Below, in pieces: positions 25,354-33,440 of a stretch of 64,000 nt of DNA. Source of the stretch: an uncultured Tateyamaria sp. (GTDB lineage: Bacteria; Pseudomonadota; Alphaproteobacteria; Rhodobacterales; Rhodobacteraceae); assembly GCF_947504105.1 (NCBI RefSeq), contig NZ_CANNGP010000014.1, positions 28,265 through 92,264 on the forward strand, written 5' to 3'. How positions within the stretch are numbered: the first letter of the stretch is position 1; every line of letters begins with the position of its first letter. The notes beneath the pieces were generated by a model. It was given only the letters and a program-made list of their open reading frames with translations. It was not told where the DNA came from and searched no databases. The position numbers and the translations under genes are program-made.

Positions 25354-27921
25354 ATGCCTGTCGTCGTTGTAGAATCCCCTGCCAAAGCCAAGACGATCAA
25401 CAAGTATCTGGGCGACAACTATACCGTTCTTGCCAGTTACGGGCACGTGCGCGATCTGCCGCCCAAAGACGGATCAGTCGACCCGGACAATGAATTCGAA
25501 ATGCTGTGGGAAGTGGCAAGCGACAGCAAAAAGCACATGAAAGCTATCGCGGACGCACTGAAAGATGACAACGCCCTGATCCTCGCGACAGACCCCGACC
25601 GCGAAGGCGAAGCAATCAGTTGGCACCTGCAAGAGGCGCTGACCAAGCGCAAGTCGATCAAGAAGGACACGGACGTTAAACGCGTCACGTTCAACGCCAT
25701 CACAAAGACCGCCGTGACCGAAGCGATGCAGAATGCGCGTCAGGTCGATATGCCACTGGTAGAAGCGTATCTGGCGCGCCGCGCGCTCGACTATCTGGTC
25801 GGCTTCAACCTGTCGCCGGTTCTGTGGCGCAAGCTGCCCGGTGCCAAATCCGCTGGGCGCGTTCAATCTGTTTGCCTGCGCCTCATCACCGAACGCGAGA
25901 TGGAAATCGAAGCATTTCGTGCCCGCGAATACTGGTCCGTCAAAGCCGTTCTTGCGTCCCCGCGGGGACAGGAATACGAGGCGCGCCTCGTCAACCTGGC
26001 AGGCAAGAAGCTTGAGAAATATGATCTGGAGAACCAGACACAGGCGGAAATGGCCCAGCAGGCTATCACCAGCCGCGACCTGAAGATCCAGTCGGTCGAG
26101 GCAAAACCCGCCTCCCGCAACCCGTCAGCCCCGTTCATGACGTCGACCCTGCAACAGGAAGCCAGCCGCAAATTCGGCATGGGCGCACGACAGTGTATGT
26201 CATCGGCCCAACGGCTGTATGAAGCTGGCTATATTACATACATGCGGACCGATGGCATTGATATGGCACCCGAGGCCGTTCAAAATGCCCGGGATGCAAT
26301 CAAGGACCGCTATGGCGCCGAATACGTCCCCGGCCAGCCGCGCATGTACAAAAACAAGGCCAAGAACGCTCAGGAAGCCCACGAGTGTATCCGCCCCACG
26401 GATATGGCACGCGATGCGGCCAGCCTGAAAATCACAGACGACGATCAGCGCAAGCTCTATGACCTGATCTGGAAACGGACCCTCGCCTGCCAGATGGAAG
26501 GCGCGCGGCTGGAACGCACCACGGTCGAGATTGGCAGCGACGACGGCCAGGTCGGTCTGCGTGCCACGGGTCAGGTCGTTCTGTTCGACGGGTTCCTGCG
26601 CGTTTACGAGGAAGGCCGCGATGACGTTGTCGTCGATGACGATGACAAACGCCTGCCGCAAGTGAGCGAAGGTGAAGCCGCCGACAAGCGCTCGGTCACA
26701 CCCGAGCAGCATTTCACCCAGCCTCCGCCCCGCTATACCGAGGCGACGCTGGTCAAGCGGATGGAAGAGTTGGGCATCGGGCGTCCCTCGACCTATGCCA
26801 GCATCGTCACGACCATTCAGGACCGCGGCTATGTCCGCAAGGATCGCAACCGCCTGATCCCCGAAGACAAGGGGCGGCTGGTGATCGCCTTCCTCGAAAA
26901 CTACTTCCGCAAATATGTCGGCTACAACTTCACCGCAGGGCTTGAGGAAGAGCTGGACGACGTCAGCGCGGGTGACCGCAACTACAAGGATGTTCTGGGT
27001 CGCTTCTGGCAGGATTTCTCGGCTGCGATTGCGGAGACATCCGAGCTGCGCATCACGGACGTGCTGGAAAAGATCAACGAGGTGCTGGAACCGCATCTGT
27101 TCCCGCCATTGGAAGATGGCGGCGATCCACGCCTGTGTCCGAATTGCGGACTTGGCCGTCTTTCGATGCGAACTGCCCGTTCGGGTGGTGCGTTTATCGG
27201 CTGTTCGAACTATCCCGAATGCCGTTACACTCGCCCCTTCGGCCCGCCGGATCCAGAAGCCGAAGCCAGTGCCATCCCGCCCGAGGGCAAGCTGCTGGGC
27301 GAGGATCACGGCGACGAAATCCGCATATTCAAAGGTCGCTTCGGTCCTTACGTACAACGCGGCGCGGTCACCGAAGAGAACAAAAAACCACCACGCCAGT
27401 CGATCCCCAAGGATTGGACCCCCGAGGAACTGGAGCTGGACAGGGCAGTCATGCTGCTGTCCCTGCCCCGCGAACTGGGGCCGCACCCCGAAGATGGGGT
27501 CATGGTCTGGGCCAATATCGGACGCTACGGCCCGTATTTGAAACATGCGGAAAGCACGTCTGATCGCGGCGGCACCAATGCAAATCTCGAAAGCATTGAT
27601 GAAGTGTGGACCGTCGGCATGAACCGTGCCGTCCAATTGTTGGCCGAAAAGGTGGCAAGCCGGGGCGGACGCGGTGCAGCCGCCAAGCCGCTGCACGAAT
27701 TGGGTGAACACCCGGATGAAGGCGGACCGGTCAACGTGATGAAAGGCAAGTACGGGCCTTACGTCAAATGGGGCAAGGTCAACGCAACGATCCCCAAGGG
27801 AACGGAACCCGAAAACGTGACGATGGACATGGCCGTTCAATTGATCGCGGAAAAGGCGCCCAAGAAAAAAACCACGCGCAAAAAGGCTGCTCCGAAAAAG
27901 GCAGCCAAGAAAAGCGCCTGA
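25354..27921 (+). CDS. topA: DNA topoisomerase I
   Basis: An 855-residue type IA topoisomerase that relaxes negative supercoils. The TOPRIM domain starts at residue 1 ('VVVESPAKAKTINKYLG', with 'TDPDREGEAISWHL'), and the active-site tyrosine lies in 'AGYITYMRTDGIDM' near residue 295. After the core come one classical four-cysteine zinc ribbon ('CPNCGLGRLSM' with 'GCSNYPECRYTRPFG'), further degenerate ribbon repeats ('KGRFGPYVQRG', 'KGKYGPYVKWGK'), and a lysine/alanine-rich tail ending 'KKAAKKSA'. The ATG at 25354 has GAGG upstream. It follows dprA by 98 bases, a common pairing, and converges with marR with a two-base gap. Confidence 0.96.
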   Translation: MPVVVVESPAKAKTINKYLGDNYTVLASYGHVRDLPPKDGSVDPDNEFEMLWEVASDSKKHMKAIADALKDDNALILATDPDREGEAISWHLQEALTKRKSIKKDTDVKRVTFNAITKTAVTEAMQNARQVDMPLVEAYLARRALDYLVGFNLSPVLWRKLPGAKSAGRVQSVCLRLITEREMEIEAFRAREYWSVKAVLASPRGQEYEARLVNLAGKKLEKYDLENQTQAEMAQQAITSRDLKIQSVEAKPASRNPSAPFMTSTLQQEASRKFGMGARQCMSSAQRLYEAGYITYMRTDGIDMAPEAVQNARDAIKDRYGAEYVPGQPRMYKNKAKNAQEAHECIRPTDMARDAASLKITDDDQRKLYDLIWKRTLACQMEGARLERTTVEIGSDDGQVGLRATGQVVLFDGFLRVYEEGRDDVVVDDDDKRLPQVSEGEAADKRSVTPEQHFTQPPPRYTEATLVKRMEELGIGRPSTYASIVTTIQDRGYVRKDRNRLIPEDKGRLVIAFLENYFRKYVGYNFTAGLEEELDDVSAGDRNYKDVLGRFWQDFSAAIAETSELRITDVLEKINEVLEPHLFPPLEDGGDPRLCPNCGLGRLSMRTARSGGAFIGCSNYPECRYTRPFGPPDPEAEASAIPPEGKLLGEDHGDEIRIFKGRFGPYVQRGAVTEENKKPPRQSIPKDWTPEELELDRAVMLLSLPRELGPHPEDGVMVWANIGRYGPYLKHAESTSDRGGTNANLESIDEVWTVGMNRAVQLLAEKVASRGGRGAAAKPLHELGEHPDEGGPVNVMKGKYGPYVKWGKVNATIPKGTEPENVTMDMAVQLIAEKAPKKKTTRKKAAPKKAAKKSA

Positions 27922-27923
27922 AT

Positions 27924-28370
27924 TCAGTCGTTGACCTCCAACGCCTCGACACGGTCGGCAACTTTACCGAGCAGTCTGATCAATTCATCCTGCTCGGTCA
28001 CGGTCAACGCGGACAGAAACACCTGCATGTCGTTCAAGTCCTGATCGTGGATAGCATCCGCGATCCGCTGTCCCTCCGGCGTCAAGGTCAATTGATAGGC
28101 GCGTCTATCACCGGTGCATTGCCTGCGTTCGATCCACCCTCTGTTGATCAGACGTCCTATTACACTGCTGGCCGTCGTCGCGGCGATACCGAGTGATCCA
28201 GCCACGACAGATGCACGCACACCCGGATCGGTGCGCACCATGCCCAGTGTATGAAAATCCAGTGGATTGAATTTGATGATGTGCTGGTGCTCGGGTCCAG
28301 TCCGTTCACTGATCAGCATCACGCGCATCACCGTTTTCACGTGGCGCAGAAGGTCATGTTTCTTAGTCAT
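27924..28370 (-). CDS. MarR family transcriptional regulator
   Basis: A 148-residue winged-helix dimer of the MarR type, usually a repressor released by a small ligand. The DNA-binding part is 'VRASVVAGSLGIAATTASSV' followed by 'GRLINRGWIERRQCTGDRRA', where 'GDRR' is the wing. It is divergent from the 55-residue secreted protein, and the intervening 100 bases contain a near-perfect 14-base inverted repeat, a natural operator for this protein. Convergent with topA with almost no gap, so transcripts will overlap. Confidence 0.9.
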   Translation of the reverse strand: MTKKHDLLRHVKTVMRVMLISERTGPEHQHIIKFNPLDFHTLGMVRTDPGVRASVVAGSLGIAATTASSVIGRLINRGWIERRQCTGDRRAYQLTLTPEGQRIADAIHDQDLNDMQVFLSALTVTEQDELIRLLGKVADRVEALEVND

Positions 28371-28421
28371 CCCTAAAAATCGCGCAGACCCCTTGAACCT
28401 GCAAGAGGGCTTCTTAAATAC

Positions 28422-28455
28422 TACGATATTCGCAGCAACAACTGCGAAAATCGTA
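28422..28455. promoter_or_regulatory. Palindromic operator-like site between marR and the 55-residue gene
   Basis: TACGATATTCGCAG and CTGCGAAAATCGTA are inverted copies matching at 13 of 14 positions around a six-base spacer. The site ends 16 bases before the ATG of the small secreted gene and lies 52 bases upstream of marR, so binding there would block the small gene and possibly marR. MarR as the binder is an inference from position. Confidence 0.65.
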
Positions 28456-28471
28456 TAAAAAGGAATTGACC

Positions 28472-28639
28472 ATGAAACGCTCGATCATTGCAACTGGTGT
28501 CGCCCTTGCCCTGACATTTGTGGCTATCACGTCTTCCGCAGCGATGACGTACACGTTCCCACCAGATATCGCTGTTCAGAGTGATACGGACAGCGATCCT
28601 CTGACCAACCGCGGCTTCAAAAGCTCCAAGAAAAAGTAA
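28472..28639 (+). CDS. 55-residue secreted protein
   Basis: A short gene below usual length cut-offs. The product begins MKRSIIATGVALALTFVAIT, a clear signal peptide with probable cleavage after 'SSAA', leaving a mature peptide of about 30 residues, 'TYTFPPDIAVQSDTDSD' and a basic end 'GFKSSKKK'. An AGGA ribosome site precedes the ATG by about seven bases. It has its own operator-like palindrome upstream and a strong 12-bp hairpin just after the stop, so it is a single-gene transcript. I do not recognise the family. Controlled expression and export suggest a periplasmic or released peptide. Confidence 0.7.
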   Translation: MKRSIIATGVALALTFVAITSSAAMTYTFPPDIAVQSDTDSDPLTNRGFKSSKKK

Positions 28640-28643
28640 AGAC

Positions 28644-28676
28644 TTAGCGCGTCCGGCCGCCAGTCGGACGCGCTAA
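28644..28676 (+). terminator. Strong hairpin after the 55-residue gene
   Basis: TTAGCGCGTCCG pairs perfectly with CGGACGCGCTAA around a nine-base loop, four bases after the stop codon. There is no T-run, so it may act as an RNA-stabilising hairpin as well as a terminator. Confidence 0.6.
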
Positions 28677-28869
28677 CCGTCATTGATGACCCAAGAAATT
28701 CAGCCCCGCTCGCCACAAATATGAATTATTCCACACCGTCCGTACCGGTATCGGCAGGTATGGTGTGATATAACGCGCACGCTGTCCTCTTCGTTGACTT
28801 TGACAGTGCATACATTCACATACTGAACTCAGTGCGACTGCCCTCCCACGGGCCCTCTTGGGGAATAAC

Positions 28870-29565
28870 ATGAAGAAGATTTACGGCTCAGCTTCCGAAG
28901 CGTTGGATGGGCTTTTGTTTGACGGCATGTTCATTGCGGCCGGGGGATTTGGCCTGTGCGGCATTCCCGAGCTGCTTCTGGATGCGATCAAGGATGCAGG
29001 CACCAAGGACCTGACTTTTGCATCGAACAACGCTGGTGTGGATGATTTCGGCATTGGCATCCTGTTGCAAACACGCCAGGTTAAAAAGATGATTTCGTCC
29101 TATGTGGGCGAAAACGCTGAGTTTATGCGCCAATACCTGTCCGGCGAGCTTGAGCTTGAATTCAACCCCCAAGGCACATTGGCAGAACGCATGCGCGCTG
29201 GCGGCTGCGGCATCCCTGGTTTCTACACGAAAACCGGCGTTGGAACCGTGATCGCCGACGGCAAAGAGCATAAGGATTTCCGCGGCGAGACTTACATCAT
29301 GGAAGAAGGCATCTTTGCCGACCTTTCCATCGTCAAAGCCTGGAAAGCCGATGAAACGGGTAACCTAGTGTTCCGCAAAACGGCCCGTAACTTCAACCCG
29401 CCCGCTGCAATGTGTGGCAAGGTCTGTATCGCAGAGGTGGAAGAGATTGTTCCGACCGGCAGCCTTGACCCTGACGTAATCCACCTACCTGGTATCTACG
29501 TCCACCGCCTGATTCAGGGCGAACATGAAAAGCGCATCGAACAACGGACAACGCGCGCCGCGTGA
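28870..29565 (+). CDS. scoA: 3-oxoacid CoA-transferase subunit A
   Basis: A 231-residue subunit of a succinyl-CoA:3-ketoacid CoA-transferase, which activates acetoacetate or a similar ketoacid. The N-terminal 'IAAGGFGLCGIPELLLDAI' and 'LTFASNNAGVDDFGIG' and the motif 'AGGCGIPGFYTKTGVGT' are typical of the alpha subunit; the catalytic glutamate is on subunit B. The ATG at 28870 starts 'MKKIYGSA'; the in-frame TTG at 28858 is unlikely. Its partner scoB lies 1 kb downstream, on the far side of a LOV-kinase-like gene, instead of next to it as usual. Confidence 0.93.
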   Translation: MKKIYGSASEALDGLLFDGMFIAAGGFGLCGIPELLLDAIKDAGTKDLTFASNNAGVDDFGIGILLQTRQVKKMISSYVGENAEFMRQYLSGELELEFNPQGTLAERMRAGGCGIPGFYTKTGVGTVIADGKEHKDFRGETYIMEEGIFADLSIVKAWKADETGNLVFRKTARNFNPPAAMCGKVCIAEVEEIVPTGSLDPDVIHLPGIYVHRLIQGEHEKRIEQRTTRAA

Positions 29566-29576
29566 GGAGCCAGGCC

Positions 29577-30608
29577 ATGCCTGACACCATCGAAGAACTT
29601 CTGCAGGACGACAAATCCTTTGACGGATTTTCGCGTGCACAGGTCGCCATGGTGGTGACCAATCCGCATCTCGAAGACAATCCAATAGTGTACGTAAACC
29701 AGGCGTTCACACGCTCCACCGGGTACGCGCGATCTGCATCTATCGGGCGCAATTGCCGGTTCCTTCAAGGTGAAGGGACGCGCAAGTCCGATGTAGACAA
29801 ACTGCGCGGTGGAGTCGAAACCGAGGAAAGCGTGACGGTCGACATTCTGAACTACCGTGCGAATGGCGAACCATTCACAAACCGTCTGATTGTTGCACCG
29901 GTCCAGGACTCACGCGGCGAAACACAGTATTTCGTGGGTATTCAGAAAGAGCTGCGCCAAAGCGAAATGACAACCAGCGCCGAGGACGTAAACGCGCAAC
30001 TGATCGAGATTCAGAACCGTGTTGCCTCTGACCTGTCGATGATCATCGGTATGATCCGGCAGCAATCAGGTACCACGTCAGTGCCGGAAGACTTCGTAGC
30101 ACTAAGCCGCCGGATCGAAACGCTTCAACTACTCTATGAAGAAATGAAGCTGAGCGATCAGCAATCCAACCGCGACAGTATCCAGATGGGCAGCTACCTT
30201 TCTCGATTGGCGGCGGCGATTGCTCACATTGAAGGTCGCTCGGGTATCCGCGTGTCGCTTCAGATTGAATCTCTGGAAGTCCCTATCGAAACGGCGACGC
30301 GTGTCGGACTGGTACTTTCCGAACTTCTTACAAATGCCTTCCAGCACGCCTTTGACCGCATCGATATGGGGCTGGTTGAAGTACGAATGAGTCGGCTCAG
30401 CGCAGGTGGCCTGCGCCTTATCGTTGCTGATGATGGTGTAGGCGTCCCGCCAGATATGGAATGGCCCGACAGCAAAACCGTTGGCGGGCGTATAGTTTCT
30501 GGCCTGATCGAGGGCCTCGAAGGCACATTGCACCTGGGCCGTGGCGCCGCAGGAAGCTTCATTACCATTGACGTGCCTGCCGGCGCGGCACTCACCGACG
30601 AATATTAA
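29577..30608 (+). CDS. LOV-domain histidine-kinase-like photoreceptor
   Basis: The 343-residue protein begins with a LOV/PAS domain (about residues 18-125) carrying the flavin motif 'GRNCRFLQG' with photoactive Cys60, 'NYRANGEPFTNRL', and the terminal glutamine strand 'YFVGIQKE'. This is a blue-light or redox sensor that should bind FMN. A dimerisation segment of the HWE/HisKA_2 kind follows, but where relatives have HRVKN the sequence is 'IQNRVASDL', with Asn147 in place of the phospho-acceptor histidine. The ATPase domain looks intact: N-box 'LSELLTNAFQHAF', G1 'DDGVGVPPD', G2 'GGRIVSGLIEGLEG'. An AGGAG site six bases before the ATG sits over the scoA stop. No response regulator is in the window. 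Confidence 0.88.
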   Translation: MPDTIEELLQDDKSFDGFSRAQVAMVVTNPHLEDNPIVYVNQAFTRSTGYARSASIGRNCRFLQGEGTRKSDVDKLRGGVETEESVTVDILNYRANGEPFTNRLIVAPVQDSRGETQYFVGIQKELRQSEMTTSAEDVNAQLIEIQNRVASDLSMIIGMIRQQSGTTSVPEDFVALSRRIETLQLLYEEMKLSDQQSNRDSIQMGSYLSRLAAAIAHIEGRSGIRVSLQIESLEVPIETATRVGLVLSELLTNAFQHAFDRIDMGLVEVRMSRLSAGGLRLIVADDGVGVPPDMEWPDSKTVGGRIVSGLIEGLEGTLHLGRGAAGSFITIDVPAGAALTDEY

Positions 30609-30620
30609 TAAGGACAATCG

Positions 30621-31247
30621 ATGCCCTGGGATCGCAACCAAATGGCGGCGCGTGCCGCACAGGAACTTGAAGACGGCTGGTATGTGAACCTCGGGATTGG
30701 AATCCCTACGCTGGTATCGAACTATATCCCCGAGGGGATCGAAGTGACGCTGCAATCCGAGAACGGCATGCTCGGCATGGGCCCCTTTCCCATTGAGGGC
30801 AAAGAGGACGCGGACCTGATCAACGCCGGCAAACAAACAATTACAGAACTGCCTCAGACTGCTTATTTCGACAGCGCACAAAGCTTCGGTATGATCCGCG
30901 GCGGCAAGATCGCCATGGCCATTCTGGGTGCGATGGAAGTGGCAGAGAACGGTGACCTGGCCAACTGGATGATCCCCGGCAAACTGGTCAAGGGCATGGG
31001 CGGCGCTATGGACCTCGTGGCTGGCGTGGGTCGCGTGGTGGTCGTCATGGACCATACGAACAAGCATGGTGACAGCAAGGTACTCAAGGAATGTACCCTG
31101 CCCCTGACGGGCAAAGGCGTGGTTGATCGCATCATCACGAATCTTGGCGTGCTCGATGTCGTCGATGGCGGCCTGAAGATTGTCGAAGTCGCGGACGGTG
31201 TGACAGAAGACAAGTTGCGCGCGGCCACCCAAGCCACTCTTGTTTGA
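30621..31247 (+). CDS. scoB: 3-oxoacid CoA-transferase subunit B
   Basis: A 208-residue subunit B carrying the catalytic glutamate in '[12 protein letters not shown]' near residue 47. Other marks are '[20 protein letters not shown]' at the start and '[19 protein letters not shown]'. Together with ScoA it forms the enzyme exchanging CoA between succinyl-CoA and acetoacetate, feeding ketone bodies or polyhydroxybutyrate breakdown into the TCA cycle. An AAGGA ribosome site precedes the ATG, 12 bases after the LOV gene stop, so the three genes form one transcript. Confidence 0.94.
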   Translation: MPWDRNQMAARAAQELEDGWYVNLGIGIPTLVSNYIPEGIEVTLQSENGMLGMGPFPIEGKEDADLINAGKQTITELPQTAYFDSAQSFGMIRGGKIAMAILGAMEVAENGDLANWMIPGKLVKGMGGAMDLVAGVGRVVVVMDHTNKHGDSKVLKECTLPLTGKGVVDRIITNLGVLDVVDGGLKIVEVADGVTEDKLRAATQATLV

Positions 31248-31250
31248 ATT

Positions 31251-31523
31251 TGACATTCATCGAGAAGCGGACGGGTCGAAAAGCATTATATATCCTGAAC
31301 CGTCATCGGGCCGAAACCGAACCAGCCTATTCGGTCCTATAAGCGCATACGTGCATCGCGGATCATAAGGGATGTGATGCGCAGCATTCGCGCCCTACAA
31401 ATACTCTTGAAGCAGCTTGCGGAAGGCGCGCGGGCAGAAGGATGGAAGATTGTGCCATTGTGCCCTTCCGTGAATGCCCAGCGGGCGATGCAACCGGATC
31501 GGGCCGACGCATTCAACGTATGA
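31251..31523 (+). pseudogene. Decayed GNAT acetyltransferase (YidJ/COG2388-like)
   Basis: Immediately after scoB, two frames together spell a small GCN5-type acetyltransferase. The first part reads 'FIEKRTGRKALYILNRHR' then 'AETEPAYSVL', a stop, and 'AHTCIADHKGCDAQHSR'; the second, in a different frame, reads 'LLKQLAEGARAEGWKIVPLC' and 'VNAQRAMQPDRADAFNV' to a TGA at 31521. The family's conserved C-terminal 'KIVPLCP' is unmistakable. One nonsense codon and one frameshift kill the gene; an ATG at 31377 could still give a 48-residue fragment. Confidence 0.7.
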
Positions 31524-31580
31524 ACAGAGCATCTTCCGATGTTGAGTACGGCCTGGAATTTCTTCCGAAGTGCACTGCCA

Positions 31581-32390
31581 TCAATTCAATGCGGCAAAGA
31601 CACACCCGTCCGTGACAAGTTCGGGCGGCGTAACACACAAACCCTTCGCCACCTGGAATGTCGCCAGAACCTTGGGTACGTAATCTCGCGTCTCAGCAAA
31701 GGGCGGGACACCATTGTGGGTGCGCACAGACCCCTCTCCCGCATTATACCCGGCCAGAACAAGAACGGGGTCGCGCTCGAACGTATCCATCAGCCAATCC
31801 AGGTATTTGACACCACCTGCAATATTCTCGGCCGGGGCAAAGCTGTCTTGCACGCCAAAACGCGCAGCCGTGTCAGGCATCAATTGCATCAGCCCTTGCG
31901 CACCTGCGCCGCTTAACGCATCTGCCTTACCTGCAGACTCCACCATCATGACTGCCAACACCAATGCAGGCGATACATCCGTACCTATGGTGGCCTTAAG
32001 GATGTCGATACCCTGTGCTTGCGCCAGCGCCTGCATTTGTTGCAGGCGTGGCACCGGCACAGGCGGCTCGGCTCGAGCCAATGCCCTCAACGCCAGATCC
32101 AATCGCCCAGGCCCGGCTTGGTCTATCTCGGGCGAAACATCTTGCCAGAACCAATCAAAGCGCGTCACAGGCGCTTTGGGAGCCGCTGCCACATCGGATG
32201 CTTCAGGCACACTTACTTCTGTCGCCGGGGCTTCAGGTTCAATCTGCACCGTGATCAATTTCTTCGATCCCGGCTGCGGCGGCTTTACACGTTTCGCAGA
32301 AAAATCCTTGAAGGGTGGCGGCTCATCGGCAAAGCCACCGCCGCACATCAAAGTCAGCGCTGTCAGGAGCGCAACAGACAAACGAACCAT
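31581..32390 (-). CDS. Lytic transglycosylase (SLT domain)
   Basis: The 269-residue precursor has an N-terminal signal peptide ('VALLTALTLMCGGGFA') and a C-terminal SLT domain that cleaves peptidoglycan glycan strands. The catalytic glutamate is in 'AVMMVESAGKADALSGAGAQ', followed by 'GLMQLMPDTAARFGV' and 'LAGYNAGEGSVRTHNGVPPF', all family signatures. A proline-rich linker (about residues 25-85) separates the two. It lies divergently next to the Tad locus; a transglycosylase can help a pilus cross the wall, but it may be independent. Confidence 0.92.
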   Translation of the reverse strand: MVRLSVALLTALTLMCGGGFADEPPPFKDFSAKRVKPPQPGSKKLITVQIEPEAPATEVSVPEASDVAAAPKAPVTRFDWFWQDVSPEIDQAGPGRLDLALRALARAEPPVPVPRLQQMQALAQAQGIDILKATIGTDVSPALVLAVMMVESAGKADALSGAGAQGLMQLMPDTAARFGVQDSFAPAENIAGGVKYLDWLMDTFERDPVLVLAGYNAGEGSVRTHNGVPPFAETRDYVPKVLATFQVAKGLCVTPPELVTDGCVFAALN

Positions 32391-32757
32391 GAAACTGCTC
32401 TCATCTTGACGCCTGCTCTATGGCAGACTTTCCCAAATTATCGCAAAAAAAGGGATTTCAGGCCAGCCTGCGCGTGCAAAAAATGGCAAAGCTGCCACAT
32501 TTAACATGCCGATTAACGAAAATTACACCAATCCAAACCCAACCACCCGAATTAATATATAAAAAACAAAGACTTGAAAAATCTCTTCAAAAAAATCCAG
32601 CCCAGACGTGAAATCCTCAATTTGACGCCAAATTCGTGCCCCAATCCCCCGACTATATAGCGGCATACCAAGTCGGACACGGGCCAATGAGAGAGAGCGG
32701 CTCACAAAGGACGGCGAGGTTAATGTAAATCTACTGATCCTTTGGAGGGACACTATC
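32391..32757. other. AT-rich region between the lytic transglycosylase and the pilin genes
   Basis: A 367-base divergent region holding the promoters for the transglycosylase and first pilin. The stretch around 32545-32610 is strongly AT-rich (AATTAATATATAAAAAAC) and unlike the rest of the window; a TATATAG box near 32655 may be a -10 element. No gene is visible. A GGAGG ribosome site ends it. Confidence 0.5.
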
Positions 32758-32961
32758 ATGATCAAGTTCATCAAAAACTTCCGCAACGACGAAGACGGCG
32801 CCGTAACAGTTGACTGGGTTGTTCTGACCGCAGCCGTTGTTGGCCTGGCGATCGCAGCCTATGGTTCGATCCAATCCGGTGCCACAGACCTGACCGCAGC
32901 CACCGAGACGTTCCTGGGTGAGCAAACTGTTGGTTCGATCGGCGCACCTGCTGGCGAATAA
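32758..32961 (+). CDS. Flp/Fap family type IVb pilin, copy 1
   Basis: A 67-residue prepilin for the Tad pilus. The leader MIKFIKNFRNDEDG ends in the glycine cut by the prepilin peptidase, and the mature peptide starts 'AVTVDWVVLTAAVVGLAIAA', the hydrophobic assembly helix. Standard Flp pilins have Glu5-Tyr6 here; this one has Asp5-Trp6. A strong GGAGG ribosome site lies eight bases before the ATG, and a hairpin terminator follows the gene, consistent with a highly expressed major subunit with its own transcript. Confidence 0.92.
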   Translation: MIKFIKNFRNDEDGAVTVDWVVLTAAVVGLAIAAYGSIQSGATDLTAATETFLGEQTVGSIGAPAGE

Positions 32962-32986
32962 TATTCGGGCGTAATCGTCTGAACAC

Positions 32987-33021
32987 AGGGGCCGTGACCG
33001 CAACCGGGCGCGGCCCCTATT
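32987..33021 (+). terminator. Terminator after pilin 1
   Basis: GGGGCCG pairs with CGGCCCC across a 16-base loop and is followed by TATTTTC, 26 bases after the pilin stop. It would let pilin 1 be made in excess of downstream genes. Confidence 0.7.
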
Positions 33022-33059
33022 TTCACATTATGGCATTCGAGCATGTATAGAGGTCGAAG

Positions 33060-33245
33060 ATGATCCGCTTCCTGAAAAACTTTCACCGCAGTGAATGCGG
33101 CGCAGTGACAGTCGACTGGGTTGTACTATGTGCGGCCATCGTTGGTCTGGCCATTGTGATCGTCACCACCATGCAGTCCGGCGCGTTGACACTCGCTGAC
33201 AATGTCGGAACCTTCTTCGATACACATTTCTTCGCCGACGAATAG
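33060..33245 (+). CDS. Flp/Fap family type IVb pilin, copy 2
   Basis: A 61-residue second pilin, clearly a tandem duplicate of the first: leader MIRFLKNFHRSECG, then 'AVTVDWVVLCAAIVGLAIVI'. The helix is shared, while the C-terminal tail ('NVGTFFDTHFFADE') differs and is shorter. The Asp5-Trp6 pair is kept. It has a GAGG ribosome site and is bounded by terminators on both sides. It may be a minor pilin or an alternative major one; the extra cysteines in the leader and helix set it apart. Confidence 0.9.
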   Translation: MIRFLKNFHRSECGAVTVDWVVLCAAIVGLAIVIVTTMQSGALTLADNVGTFFDTHFFADE

Positions 33246-33269
33246 CGCCAGCGTCACAGATCTTTCTCC

Positions 33270-33305
33270 AAAAGACCCGACCGCTGATCGCGCCGGGTCT
33301 TTTTG
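33270..33305 (+). terminator. Terminator after pilin 2
   Basis: AAAAGACCCG pairs with CGGGTCTTTT across a GC-rich loop and runs into TTTTTGC, a textbook intrinsic terminator. Confidence 0.8.
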
Positions 33306-33440
33306 CTTTCTGGTCAGCGCGGTTCTGAATGCCCCGGACCTTCCTCATCTGTTCCCCGAAATCGCCACATTCCAGTGCCATTATTATCGCAAGAGGTTCC
33401 GCCCGTTCCGGAGCAGGAGCCCAAGCAATGAGGTACTGAA

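Noticed and set aside
26200..27840. 546-codon open frame antisense to topA
   Set aside because: It mirrors the codon bias of topA, lacks family resemblance, and topA is a certain gene over the whole stretch.
32501..32516. TTAA-N8-TTAA near the pilin promoter as a CtrA box
   Set aside because: The CtrA consensus needs a seven-base spacer; here it is eight, and the site is 240 bases from the pilin ATG.
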